Source of the DNA: Erinaceus europaeus
Lineage: Eukaryota; Chordata; Mammalia; Eulipotyphla; Erinaceidae
Assembly: GCF_950295315.1 (NCBI RefSeq)
Contig: NC_080164.1
Span: forward strand, 107,531,587-107,595,586
Length of the DNA: 64,000 bases
Direction: 5' to 3'
Shown here one piece after another: positions 10,290 through 21,951 of the stretch. The notes beneath the pieces are model-generated. The model had not been told where the DNA came from. It did not search any database and saw only the letters and a program-made list of their open reading frames with translations. The position numbers and the translations under genes are program-made. Numbering within the stretch: position 1 is the stretch's first letter; every line of letters begins with the position of its first letter.

Positions 10290-10387
10290 TTCTCATTGCA
10301 AAAGAGAGAAGGAGAAGGAGCACAGCACAGCTCCACATTTTACATGGTGCCAGGAATCAAATCCTCCAAGGCCACCTCTCTGGCCCC
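10290..10387 (-). mobile_element. Fourth tRNA-derived SINE type, antisense fragment
   Basis: The plus strand has a purine run, acatggtgccaggaatcaaa (reverse B box) and ccaaggccacctctctggcc, the reverse of copies near 32038 and 50822. Confidence 0.5.
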
Positions 10388-10839
10388 TGTAGGTCACTGT
10401 GTCTTTAGCAACACAAAGTCAGATAAAGTTTAAATTATCGGGCAAGTGTTGGGAGTCAAACTGACCTACACTGAAATCTCCACTCCACTAGTTCTAGCTA
10501 GATGGATTATCATAGACTGGTTAAGGTCTCTCTCTGCTTCTGTTTTTCCTCGTCTGTTAATGCTATGTCCTATCCTTAAAAAGCTATCAAGGTGAGCACA
10601 GAGAGTGTCACGCCTGACACGTCAAAGGTCATTTTAGCACACACCATTCACAGAGGGAAGAGACAAAATGGCAGCCTTCCAGTCTGTCAGCAGTTACTTC
10701 TGTTCCTTCTTCTTTAAGCTAAACTTTGAGTATAACACTTCTTATTTTCAATAAAACAGAGTGTAAGCAGAGTAAAGGCCTATTTCCATAGAAAAACATG
10801 TATCTGCTGAGAAAATACTCCTTGCTTTCAGGAAGAGAA

Positions 10840-10938
10840 GACATTTCATAGACAGACTCTCCTGCCTGAGGCTCCAAAGTCCTGGGTTCAGTCCCCTGCA
10901 CCACCATAAGCCAGAGCTGAGCAGTGCTCTTGTTTAAA
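10840..10938 (+). mobile_element. Third tRNA-derived SINE type, 5'-truncated
   Basis: It has ctctcctgcctgaggctcca, tgggttcagtcccctgcacc, ccataagccagagctgagca and gtgctcttgttt. Its A-tail has expanded into the following pentanucleotide repeat. Confidence 0.88.
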
Positions 10939-11046
10939 AGAAAGAAGGAAGGAAGGAAAGGAAAGGAAAGGAAAGGAAAGGAAAGGAAAGGAAAGGAAAG
11001 GAAAGGAAAGGAAAGGAAAGGAAAGGAAAGGAAAGGAAAGGAAAGG
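10939..11046. repeat. (GGAAA)n microsatellite
   Basis: About 100 bp is made of near-perfect GGAAA units after a short GGAA start. It sits between the tail of one SINE and the head of the next and gives the Phe/Ser-repeat antisense frame. Confidence 0.97.
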
Positions 11047-11265
11047 GAGGGCTGGGTGGTGGCACACCTGTTTGAGTACACATGTTACAGTGTGTAAGGA
11101 CCCAGGTTCGAGTCTCTGGTCCCCACCTGCAGGGAGAGAAGCTTCACAGGTGGTGAAGCAGGGCTCCAGGTGTCTCTCTGTCTCTCTCCCCCTCTATTTC
11201 CCCCTTCCTTCTAGATTTCTGCCTGTCTCTATCCAAAAAATAAAGATAATTTTAAAAAGAAAGAA
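11047..11265 (+). mobile_element. tRNA-derived SINE
   Basis: The copy is well preserved: ggctgggtggtggcacacct, cccaggttcgagtctctggt, ctgcagggagagaagcttca, the C/T tract, ccaaaaaataaagataa. Confidence 0.93.
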
Positions 11266-11289
11266 AGAGAGAATATGGGGTGCGGGGGA

Positions 11290-11650
11290 GACATTTCTCT
11301 GATAAGAAGAAGACCAGAGGGCTCTGAACTCCAACTCCATCAAGAACTGAAGAGAAAAGAAGGAAAAGGGAGAAACATCTAGATCTAGTAATAGGTTTAT
11401 GTGTCACTTGGAAAGGAAGAGAAGATGGGACCACAGAAGGGAAATGTACAAATTTATACAAATCTAGAGAGATTATTGCAGAAACAATAGTTAACCCACA
11501 TCTGCAACCTTATGAGAACTGCCCCGTAGCTTACAATGGAGGGATTAGGGATTCAGAACTCTGGTGGTGGGAACGGTATGGAGTTGTATCCCTGTTATCT
11601 TACAATTTTGTAAGTCAAGAATTAATCATTAATAAAAAAGTTTAAAAAAT
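11290..11650 (+). mobile_element. L1 3'UTR, long form
   Basis: It carries the optional module (ggctctgaactccaactcca to aactgccccgtagcttac), then aatggagggattagggattc, ctctggtggtgggaacgg, aagtcaagaattaatcatta and an A-rich end. The left part of the element is absent, so this is a 5'-truncated insertion. Confidence 0.85.
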
Positions 11651-11879
11651 ACATTTCTCTCTCTCTACTAAGAAAAATCTTCAGTCATTGGCTAAGATAA
11701 AGAAATATATATGCTCCTATGTTTTTAAAAAATATATTATTGATAAAATAAAATAAAATTTTTAAATATATTATGTATTTATTATAAGTAAATATTTATT
11801 TAAATAAATATTTATTACATAAATATAATATAAAATCTTATGCTTAATATAAATAAAATAAATATAATTTATTTATAAA
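11651..11879. repeat. AT-rich low-complexity stretch
   Basis: It consists of runs of TAAA, ATTTAT and related words, almost free of G and C, with no gene or repeat-family landmark. Confidence 0.8.
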
Positions 11880-12055
11880 TATTGTAATTTTATTTATTTA
11901 TAACAGAGAAATATTGAAAGGGGAGGGAGAGAAAGAGAAGGAAAGAAACAGAGAGATGCCTAAATTCCTGCTTCACCAATTAAGAAGCTTCCCCCCTGTA
12001 GGTGGGGACCGGGGACTTGAACTTGGGTCTTTGCTCACAGTAATGTGTGTGCTCC
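11880..12055 (-). mobile_element. tRNA-derived SINE, antisense
   Basis: The T-rich tail is followed by a purine tract, attcctgcttcaccaattaa, cccctgtaggtggggaccgg and gacttgaacttgggtct. It interrupts or abuts the L1 ORF2 fragment to its right. Confidence 0.85.
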
Positions 12056-12218
12056 TATGTTCATTGTAGCCTTATAGCCAAGAGCTGAGGTGAGGAAGCA
12101 ACCTGTGTGCTTATCAACAAATGATTGGTTAAAGGAGATGTCCAGTGTCTGCATGTGTGTATGATGAAATTCTACTCCTCTATGAAAAGGAGATGATGGC
12201 AGGAAGCAAAACCAGACA
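12050..12218 (+). pseudogene. Old L1 ORF2 3' fragment
   Basis: The order tatgttcattgtagcc, gaggaagcaacctgtgtgc, atcaacaaatgattggtt, gtgtatgatgaaattctact is the decayed C-terminal region of ORF2p, whose better copies at 20320-20450 read [18 protein letters not shown] and so on. The divergence shows it is much older than the L1s at 13763 and 23077. Confidence 0.75.
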
Positions 12219-12474
12219 CTTTTTTTTTGCCTTCAGGGTTATTGCTGGGGGTCAGTGCCTGCATCACAAATTTACTGCTCCCTGTGGCCATCTTTTTCCA
12301 TTGTTGCTGTTGGGTAGGACAGAGAGAAATTGATAGTGGAGGAAAAGACAGAGAGAGGGAAAAAAAGACACCTGCAAAACTGCTTTACCACTTCCAAAGC
12401 GATCCTCCTGCAAGTGGGGAGCCAGGGGCTCGACTATGTGCGCTTAACCCAGTGCACTACCACCCAGCCCCTGA
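12219..12474 (-). mobile_element. SINE with 3' extension, antisense
   Basis: It has poly-T, gccttcagggttattgctgg, tttactgctccctgtggcc, gttgggtaggacagagagaa, tgctttaccacttccaaagc, gtggggagccaggggctcg and the head tgcactaccacccagcccc. It is inserted at the right end of the old L1 fragment. Confidence 0.92.
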
Positions 12475-13357
12475 CCATCCACCTTGATTGACAACATCAG
12501 TATCATCTCCTGATCCACCTATTCCACTGTCAGCAATGTTCTGGAGACACAATCTGAAACCATGAAAATGAAGACTTTGCAGCCATTAAAGATGTCTTAA
12601 AGGCAAGACAGTTCAAGCTTAAATCAGAAAGAGAGAGGCAGAGACTTAATTTGACATGGAAAAGAGATATGGGAATGCCAACAATGAGGAGACAGGGAAA
12701 TATTATTACTCTATTATTATTATTTTACTGTCAGCAGATAACTTTCGCTAATCACTTACTAAGTGGTTTCCCTGATCATTATAATTGCCACCATGAAAGA
12801 CAGTTGTAGAAAATTTGTGAAGTAAGATCCAACACATCTGAGAGCTGGGAGTTGTGTTGTGAAAAGCACACTTGTGACTGGATGTCCAGCTGCCACTGTC
12901 ACATGGTCCCAGGAATGTAGTGCATGCTGGCAATGGCAGTGGCACACTGACCTGCTCCACTGTTCAGTATATTAGTACAATGTCAGACACTGCTGGGAGC
13001 CTTGTGCTCTGACAGAGGGACCTAGACTCATCCTGGAGCAAAAAGTCATCCTCAACTTTCTCTTTCCCACCCAGTTTTGGGCTCCAAAATTTGGAGACAC
13101 CCTCTCCTGTAGAAGGCTTTTTACCTCCTCAGACTGCCTGCTTTTCTGGGTCATCCTGGATCAGTGACTCACAGGAAAGCCCAACCCTCATGGCAGTGTG
13201 ACAGTGTCTCTGTCTCTCTGACCCCTGTCCAGATTCTGGTCAAAGTCACTCCTACCTTGAGAGTGAACTTGGAACATCAACAGCTATAAAAACTATTCAG
13301 AACAGAAAGGTCCAGGAGAGGGTTCAGAGAGGGGATCAGAGAGGGTTAAGAGAACTT
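12475..13357. other. Unique stretch
   Basis: I recognise no repeat in about 880 bp. A (TTA)n bit lies near 12700. Frames of 60-70 codons on the minus strand have no recognisable product. Confidence 0.5.
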
Positions 13358-13572
13358 ATTAAGGGGACCAGGCAGTGGGGCACCTGAGTGACTGCATATG
13401 TCACAGTGAGCAAGGACCCAGGTTCAAGCCCCATCCCCACCTGCAGGGAGAAAGCTTCATGAGTGGTGAAGCAGGGCTGCAGATGTCTCTCTGTCTCTCT
13501 CTATCTCTATCTCCCCCTTCCCTCTCAATTTTTACCTGTCTCAGTCAAGAAAATTAAAAAAAAAAATTTTAA
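13358..13572 (+). mobile_element. tRNA-derived SINE
   Basis: It has ggggaccaggcagtggggca, cccaggttcaagccccat, ctgcagggagaaagcttcat, gtggtgaagcagggctgcag, the C/T tract and an A-rich end. Confidence 0.9.
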
Positions 13573-13702
13573 GTCCTTATCAGGGTTAGGGGCCTGGGTT
13601 TGATCCCATCAGGAGGGGAGCACCAGGGGTGGTTGGATGATGGCATAGGGTTCCTACCTTTCACACTTCTTCCTCCCCCATGTTCTCTCCTTCTCTCTCT
13701 CC

Positions 13703-13729
13703 AGATAGATAGATAGATAGATAGATAGG
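13703..13729. repeat. (GATA)n microsatellite
   Basis: It consists of six GATA units after a C/T-rich stretch that may be the remains of another tRNA-like SINE (gggtttgatcccatcagg at 13589). Confidence 0.95.
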
Positions 13730-13762
13730 CATAGAGATAAGAGAATTAAAATCAGATTGGGG

Positions 13763-15201
13763 GAGGGCCGGTTCCCAGAAGATGGCTGACTGAGAAGCTA
13801 CTAGTGGCTTGAGCTCTGACCACAACTTCTGGAAACAGTAGTATTTTCTGCCTTTAGTAAGACATTCAATAAGGGGTCCTAGTGGTGACACCAAGGAGGT
13901 GACTATAACTTAATTTGGGTTAAAAAATAGAGCAGAAAAAAAGGGAAAAAAATTTTTTTTCTTTTAAATTATTAATCCCAAAGCGCACCTCCTTCCCCTC
14001 CCCCCCCATAACCAGTCCCTGGGGACCAGATCCTAGCAGGCTCCCCTGCTGAGCTTCTTTCTTTACCAAGATTCCTGTCCCACCAGGGAGTATCATTCAA
14101 AGTCTATTCTCTTCTGAAACCTCTGGCCTTTTTTCTTTCTAAGTAGCCAACCCCTCCCACCCCACCCCGCATAGCTAATTAAATAATTAAAAATAAATAA
14201 ATAAATAACTCTTTCCTTTCACTGCTCTTTTATTACTGTTTTTTTCTTATCTTTTTCTTTTTTCTCTCTCTTTTTTTTCTTTTTCTCATTCTTGTCATCC
14301 TTTCTTCCTTAATCCTACAGCTTCCAAAGCCACAGGCCCCATCCCCCACACCACCAAACAGTGTGCTTTCACTGAATCACTGATACACATTTGGAAATTA
14401 TGTTTGGGAAGAATTCTGACTCAGAGTGGACTCTCACTGAGAGTATCTCTGCTCAACTTCCCTTCCTCCTTTAGCTACCCCTAGAATATACAGTGGATAG
14501 TAGATTTGTATAACTGTCTATTTCAGCTATCCTTGTCTAGTCCTGAGAGTTTTTTTTTTTTAATTTTTAAATTTTTTTTTTCTTTCTTAACAATCAGCTG
14601 CCTCTGATCACGAGGTTTGAGGTAATCTGGGACAGGGTTTTTTTTTTTACCCTACTCTATTTTATTATTAATAATATATAAAGGCATATATCTTCCCCCC
14701 CACCCCCGCTTAGGTTGATCAGAATTAACTCTTAGGGTATCTTTCATTGCTAGGGTAGTGGGCATCTTATCTATTGTGGGAGGAACTTGTCCCCTTACTC
14801 CTACCTCCTCTACAGACTTTCCCCTTGCTCCTCCTCCTAGCTAATTAAAAAAATAAAATTAGGGAGGCAGGCGGTGGCGGAGTGGGTTAAGCGCATGTGG
14901 CGCAAAGCGCAGGGACCGGCGTAAGGATCCCGGTTCGAGCTCCTGGCTCCCCACCTGCAGGGGAGTCGCTTCACAGGCGGTGAAGCAGATCTACAGGTGT
15001 CTATCTTTCTCTCCCCTCTCTCTCTGTCTTCCCCACCTCTCTCCATTTCTCTCTGTCCTATCCAACAACAAAGCAACATCAACAATGGCAATAATAACCG
15101 CAACGAGGCTGCAACAACTAGGGCAACAAAAAGGGGGAAAAAATGGCCTCCAGGAGCAGTGGATTCATGGTGCAGGCACCAAGCCCAGCAATAACCCTGG
15201 A

Positions 15202-15234
<33 letters not shown>

Positions 15235-15799
15235 ATTAAAATTAAATTAAATTAAAAATAAACTAACTAAAAAAAACCTTTCCTTTCACTGCTCTTTAAT
15301 TACAGCTCTTTTTCTTATCTTTCTCTTTTATCTCTCTTGTTTCTTTTGTTTGTTTGTTTTCTTTTTTTTATCTTGTCATACACTTCTTCCTTCCTTCTTC
15401 TTTGTCTTTCTGAATTTGGAAATTTTATGGGGAAGAAATCTGACTCAGAGTGGACTCTCTATGTGTGTCTATCTGCTCTACTTCCCTTTCCCCTCTTGTT
15501 ACCCCTAGAATATACAGTGGATAGTAGATTTGCATAACTATCTCTTCTTGCTATCCCTTCTTTCTTTTCTCTTTCTTCTTCACGGGGATTTGGTTACTAT
15601 TTTTTCATTGACTGGAAACATTGTTTGGCTAACTGGTAGTAATTAAACTACTTCAATACTTGCTTCAGTTGCTATTATAATTCCTGAGGTTGGTGAGTGC
15701 AATTGTCATAAAGGTATTTAGTACAGTGTTGCTTGTACTCAAGACACAACAACTGAGGAACAACAAAGCATAAAAAAAGAAACACATAAATCAAAAAAA
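13763..15799 (+). promoter_or_regulatory. L1 5'UTR with internal partial tandem duplication
   Basis: In L1s the 5'UTR carries the internal promoter. Here a block recurs about 667 bp apart once the SINE is subtracted. Copy 1 is about 14150-14545 and copy 2 about 14815-15560. Shared landmarks are tagctaattaaa (14172; 14838), cctttcctttcactgctctt, tctgactcagagtggactct (14416; 15438) and cctagaatatacagtggata (14480; 15506). The offset grows from 666 to about 1022 across the SINE at 14862. The second copy is followed by an unrelated stretch up to the ORF1 start. Confidence 0.8.
14862..15215 (+). mobile_element. Full-length SINE inside the L1 5'UTR
   Basis: This is a model copy. The head carries an A-box match (tggcggagtgg) and a B box (ggttcgagctc). 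They are followed by gcaggggagtcgcttcacag, a C/T tract, the acaacaaagcaacatcaaca segment, ggcctccaggagcagtggat, ccagcaataaccctggagg and a (TAAA)n tail. It lies in the second copy of the duplicated 5'UTR block, so it arrived after the duplication. Confidence 0.95.
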
Positions 15800-16714
15800 A
15801 TGGGTAGATCAAAAACAAATAAAACTGCTACTCCAATGAATGAAGACAAGAGCCCAGAAGAAACTACAAATCAGCCAGAAGTAACCATAGATAAGAAAAG
15901 TATGCAAGCAATAATAAACTTATTAATCACAGAAATGAAAATAACATTGGAGGAAAGGAATGGCAGTATTAGGGAAACAACAGATGAGACCCCCAAGGAA
16001 AATACTGATTATCTTGAGGCAATTAGAGAACTGAAAGCTGAAATAGTTTTAATGAAGAAAGAAGCTGAGGGAAGGGAAAGCAGACTAACAGAGGCAGAAA
16101 ATAGAATTAGTCAGACAGAGGATGAGTTAGAGAAAACTAAGAAAGAGGTGAAAGAGCTAAAAAAGAGATTGAGGGACACTGAAAACAACAACAGAGACAT
16201 ATGGGATGATCTCAAAAGAAGTAACATTCATATAATTGGCCTGCCAGAAGAAGAAAGAGAGGAAGGGGAAGCAAACATTCTAGAGGAAATAATAAAAGAA
16301 AACTTCCCAGACCTGAATAACAGAAAGGACATCAAGATTCAAGAGGCCCAGAGAGTTCCAAACAGAATCAACCCAGACCTGAAGACATCAAGACACATCA
16401 TAGTAACAATGAGAAGGAGTAAGGATAAAGAAAGGATCCTAAAGGCTGCAAGAGAGAAACAAAAAGTCACATACAGGGGAAAACCCATAAGATTATCTGC
16501 AGACTTCTCCACTCAAACTCTAAAAGACAGAAGAGAATGTTAAGATATCTATCAAGCCCCGAATGAAAAAGGGTTTCAACCAAAGATAATATATCCTGCT
16601 AGACTTTCATTCAAACTAGATGGAGGGATCAAAACCTTCTTAGACAAACAACAGTTAAAGGAGGCAACCATCACCAAACCTGCCCTGAAAGAGGTTCTAA
16701 AAGACCTCTTATAA
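15800..16714 (+). pseudogene. L1 ORF1p, one in-frame stop
   Basis: ORF1p is the RNA-binding, trimer-forming L1 nucleic-acid chaperone. The start ATG at 15800 opens MGRSKTNKTATPMNEDK. A long charged coiled coil fills roughly residues 60-135 (ELKAEIVLMKKEAEGRE, ELEKTKKEVKELKKRL). The RRM follows (SNIHIIGLPEEE, about residue 143), then the C-terminal domain (ITMRRSKDKERIL-like, about residues 200-240). A TAA at 16541-16543 ends the reading after 247 codons. The frame stays open beyond it and carries recognisable ORF1p C-terminal sequence (PARLSFKLDGGIKTF) to a TAA at 16712-16714, codon 305. So one point change, not a frameshift, separates this copy from a full-length frame of about 304 codons. 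Confidence 0.93.
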
Positions 16715-16773
16715 ACAATAACATCACTATAATACTTGCAATATATCAGAGCTAACAAAAAAATTTTTTTAAC

Positions 16774-19700
16774 AATGACACTACAATCCATTAAATCCAT
16801 AATATCAATAAATGTCAATGGCTTAAACTAACCCACCAAAAGGCACAGAGTGGGGGGATGAATCTGAAAACATAACCCAATCATATGCTGCTTGCAAGAA
16901 TCACATCTGTCTCAACAAGATAAAAACAGACTTAAAGTGAAAGGATGGAAAACTATCATACAGGCTAACGGACCACAAAAAAGGGCAGGAACAGCCATTC
17001 TCATCTCAGACACGATAGATTTTAAATTAAATAAAGTAATAAAAGATAGGCAAGGACATTAAATAATGATTAGAGGATCAATCACCCAAGAAGACTTAAC
17101 AATCATCAACATCTATGCAACCAATGAGGGACCATCTAAATACATCAAGCACTTACTGAAAGAATTTCAAAAATACATCAACAGTAATACAATAATAGTG
17201 GGAGACTTCAATACCCCACTCTCACACTTAGACAGATCAACAAAGCAGAGAACCAACAAAGATACAAGAGAATTGAATGAAGAGATTGACAGACTAGACC
17301 TCTTGGACATTTTCTGAGTCCTTCACCCCAAAAAACTGGAATACACCTTCTTTTCAAATCCACATAACACATACTCAAGGATAGACCACGTTAGGCCACA
17401 AACACAGCATCAATAAATTCAGGAGCATCGAAATCATCCCAAGTATCTTCTCAGACCACAGTGGAGTAAAACTAACATTTAACAACAAACAGAAAAATTT
17501 TAAAAGCACAGAATTTGGAAACTAAACAAGACACTCTTTAAGAACCACTGGGTCAGAGATTCACTCAAGCAGGAAATTCAATTGTTCCTGGAAACAAATG
17601 AAAATGAAGACACAACCTATCAAAATATTTGGGACACAGCTAAAGCAGTACTGAGAGGGAAACTTATAGCCATACAATCACATATTAAACACCAAGAAAA
17701 AGCTCAAATGAATGACCTTACTGCACACCTCAGGGACTTAGAAGAAGAGGAACAAAGGAACCCTAAACCAACCAGAGGTACAGAAATCACTAAAATTAGA
17801 GCAGAAATAAACAACATTGAAAATAAAAGAAGCATACAAAAGATCAACGAAGCCAAATGTTGGTGCTTTGAATGATTAAACAAAATTGACAAACCCCTAG
17901 CCAGACTCACCAAACAAAAAAGAGAGAAGACTCAAATTAATAGAACTGTAAACAATGGAGGAGATATCAGAACTGACACCACAGAAATCCAGAGAATCCT
18001 GTGAAACTTCTATAAAGAACTATATGCCACCAAGCTAGAAAATCTGGAAGAAATGGACCAATTCCTAGAAGCATATGCCCTTACAAAACTGAACCAAGAA
18101 GAACTAAAAAATCCAAATGCACCAATCACAGACAAAGAAATTAAAACAGTTATTGAGAATCTCCCCAACAACAAAAGTCCTGGACCAGATGGCTTCACAA
18201 ATGAATTCTACAAAACTTTCAGTTAGTACCCATACTTCTTAAGCTTTTCCATAAGATTGAAGAAACAGGAATATTCCCTTCCACCTTCTATGAAGCCAAC
18301 ATCACACTGATACCAAAAGCTGATAGGGACAGAACAAAAAAGGAAAACTACAGACCAATATCTCTGATGAACATAGATGCCAAAATATTAAACAAGATCT
18401 TGGCCAACTGGATACAGCAACATATCAAAAAGATTGTTCATCACAACCAAGTGGGATTCATCCCAGGAATGCAAGGCTGGTTCAACATCTGTAAGTCAAT
18501 TAATGTCATTCACTACATCAATAAAAGCAAAGGCAAAAACCACATGATTATCTCAATAGATGCAGAGAAAGCCTTTGACAAAATCCAACACCCATTCATG
18601 CTCAAAATTCTACAGAAAATGGGAATAGATGGGAAATTCCGCAAGATAGTGGAGTCTATATATAGCAAACCTACAGCCAAAATCATACTCAATGGACAGA
18701 AGCTGAAAGCATTCCCCCTCAGATTGGGGACTAGATAGGGCTGTCCACTGTCACAGTTACTCTTCAACATAGTATTGGAAGTTCTTGCCATAGCAATCAG
18801 GCAAGAGAAAGAAATCAAAAGAATACAGATTGGAAGGGAAGAAGTCAAGCTCTCACTATTTGCAGATAATATGATAGTATACATAGAAAAACCTAAAGAA
18901 TCCAGCAGAAAATGACTGGAAGTTATTAGGCAATATAGCAAGGTATCAGGCTACAAGATCAATGTACAAAAATCAGTGGCATTTCTTTATGCAAACACTA
19001 AATCAGAAATCACTCCCATTTACTGTCTCAGCAAAATCAATCAAATACCTAGGAATAAAGTTGACCAAAGAAGTGAAAGACTTGTATACTGAAAACTGAG
19101 TCGCTACTCAAGGAAATAGAAACTGATACCAAGAAATGGAAAGATATTCCATGCTCATGGATTGGAAGAATAAATATCATCAAAATGAATATTGTCCCCA
19201 GAGCCATATACAAATTTAATGCAATACCCATCAAAGTTCCATCAAGCTTCTTTAAGAGAATAGAACAGACACTACAATCATTTATCTGAAACCTGAAAAC
19301 ACCTAGAATTGCCAAAACCATCTTAAGGAAAAGAAACAGAAATGGAGGCATCACACTCCCAGACCTTAAACTATATTATAAAGCCATCATCATCAAAACA
19401 GCATGGTACTGGAACAAAAATAAGCACAAAGACCAGTGGAACAGAATTGAAAGGCCAGAAACAAATCCCCACAACTATGGACATCTAATATTTGATAAGG
19501 GGGACCAAAGCATTAAATGGAAGAATCAGGCTCTCTTCAAGAATGGTGCTGGGAAAACTGGGTTGTAACATGCAGAAGAATGAAATTGAGCCAATTTATC
19601 TCACCAGAAACAAAAATCAACTCCAAAATGGATCAAAGACCTGGATGTCAGACCAGAAACAATCAAATACTTAGAAGGAAACATTGGTAACACAGTTTCC

Positions 19701-20569
19701 CACCTACATCTCAAGGACATCTTTGATGAATCAAACCCAATTGCAAGGAAGACTAAAGCAGAAAAAAAACAATGGGACTACATCAAAATGAAAAGCTTCT
19801 TCACATCCAAAGAAACTCTTAAACAAACAAAGAGACCCCTCACAGATGGGAGAAGATCTTCACATGCCAGACATCAGACAAGAAACTAATCACCAAAATA
19901 TATAAAGAGCTCAGCAAACTTAGCACCAAAAAAGCAAATGACCCCATCCAAAAATGGGCAGAGGATATGAACAAAACATTCAACTCAGAGGAGATCCAAA
20001 AGGCTAACAAACATATGAAAAACTGCTCTAGGTCACTGATTGTCAGAGAAATGCAAATTAAGACAACACTAAGATACCACCTCACTCCTGTAAGAATGGC
20101 ATACATCAAAAAGGACAGCAGCAACAAATGCTGGAGAGGTTGTGGGGACAGAGGAACCCTTTTACATTGCTGGTGGGAATGTACATTGGTACAGCATCTG
20201 TGGAGAGCAGTCTGGAAAACTCTCAGAAGTCTAGACATGGACCTTCCATATGATCCAGTAATTCCTCTCCTGGGGTTATACCCCAAGGACTCCATAACAC
20301 CCAACCAAAAAGAGGTGTGTACTCCTATGTTCATAGCAGCACAATTCATAATAGCTAAAACCTGGAAGCAACCAAGGTGCCCAACAACAGATGAGTGGCC
20401 GAGAAAGCTGTGGTATATATACACAATGGAATACTATGCAGCTATCAAGAACAATGAGCCCACCTTCTCTGACTCATCTTGGACAGAGCTAGAAGGAATT
20501 ATGTTAAGTGAACTAAGTCAGAAAGATAAAGATGAGTATGGGATGATCCCACTCATCAACAGAAGTTGA
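16774..20569 (+). pseudogene. L1 ORF2p (endonuclease and reverse transcriptase), decayed
   Basis: ORF2p nicks the target and reverse-transcribes the RNA. It starts about 60 bp after ORF1 at ATG 16774 (MTLQSIKS), followed by the endonuclease core (VNGLN, then VGDFNTPLS at about 17200). The reverse transcriptase lies at about 18180-18960: [34 protein letters not shown], and the block GTR-stop-GCPLS, where a CAG-to-TAG change at 18736 breaks the usual GTRQGCPLS. The catalytic FADD reads FADN (about 18860). The C-terminal cysteine region is clear ([20 protein letters not shown], then [11 protein letters not shown]). Several frameshifts separate these parts. The frame ends NRS at 20569. The span (3.8 kb) equals a full ORF2. 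Confidence 0.93.
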
Positions 20570-21951
20570 GTAAGAAGATCTGAAAGGGAAACTAAAAGCA
20601 GGACCTGACCAAATTGTAAGTAGGGCACCAAAGTAAAAACCCTGTGGTGAGGGGTAGACATGCAGCTTCCTGGGCCCGTGGGGGGTGGGAATTGGTGGGA
20701 GGTATAGGTCACAGTCTTTTGGTGGGGGGAATGGTGTTTATGTACACTCCCAGTAAAATGTAGTCATATAAATCACTAGTTAATTAATATGAGAGGGGGA
20801 AAATTAATTGTATGTCTCAAAGTTTTTTAAAACACAGACTGAGTCTTTTTAATATATAGGCTGTGTATTTGATATGCGGACTCTTTCAAAAGCCTAGACC
20901 AAGAAGATCAGAAGCAACCAATAGCACAGTTATATACAAGACACTGGGTACTGCACAGCAAACCCTAACAAAAGGACTTTTCAAAGTTAACCCAATTATC
21001 AAATAATGTGATGATAACATAAACTATCCATTGTCTTTTTGAACCCTAAGACAGCAGGAACCTCACATCTCCACTATGGAGCCTCTACTTCCCCCAGTCC
21101 TGGAACCCTTGGATAAGGCCCACTTTCCCGTATGCCTCTCCCAATCCATATCAAATAATATTGCATCTGCGATCACAACCTAATCAACACAACGATTGCC
21201 ACCTCAGCATGCTTCACTTCAGACTGTGTCCAGAGACTTCACGTGTGGAATGACAATCCTTCAGCTTTATTACTCGGGTGAGACCTTTCCTTTTATAGTA
21301 CACTCTAATTCCATCTCAGGTGGTTCACTTTCTTACAAAGTCCCAAAATCTAGATATAGACCAGGTTCCGTGAGAGAGAGCATATATGTTCACACGTATC
21401 TATAAACTACTGCAAAATATATACCTGAAAGCAGAAGTACACTAGAGTATGCAGTGAGTATCCCCCTAACACTTCCTCTCCACTATTCCAAGTTTTGGGT
21501 CCATGATTGCTCAACAATTTGTTTGGCTTTGTATGTTAACTCTCTTTTCAGTCACCAGGTTCCAGATGTCATCAGGATGCCAGCCAGGCTTCCCTGGACT
21601 GAAGACCCCACCAATGTGTCCTGGAGCTCAGCTTCCCCAGAGACCTACCCTACTAGGGAAAGAGAGAGGCAGGCTGGGATTATGGACCGACTAGTCAACA
21701 CCCATGTTCAGCGGGGAAGCAATTACAGAAGCCAGACCTTCCACCTTCTACAACCCACAATGACCCTGGGTCCATGCTCCCAGAGGGATAGAGAGTGGGA
21801 AAGCTATCAGGGGAGTGGGTAGGATATGGAGATTGGGTGGTGGGAATTGTATGAAGTTGTACCCCTCCTGTCCTATGGTTTTGTTAATCCTTTCTTAAAT
21901 AAAAGAAAAAAAAGAAAAAAATAATAAATAAAATTTTTAAAAATGGAAAAA
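20570..21951 (+). other. L1 copy A 3'UTR with an internal deletion
   Basis: It runs from the ORF2 stop to the A-rich tail. Compared with copy B (24713-26848), about 0.8 kb is missing near 21455: copy A jumps from gcagtgagtatcc to the block just before tgggtccatgattgctcaac, whereas copy B has the intervening sequence at about 25630-26430. Confidence 0.8.

Noticed and set aside
19840..20424. 194-codon minus-strand frame, and similar minus frames at 18513-18941 and 24082-24570
   Set aside because: They are antisense to L1 ORF2 and recur wherever the sense ORF2 is preserved. The sense frames carry the known domains.
13763..21951. A currently active L1
   Set aside because: ORF1 has a stop, ORF2 has several frameshifts, the catalytic FADD reads FADN and a SINE interrupts the 5'UTR.
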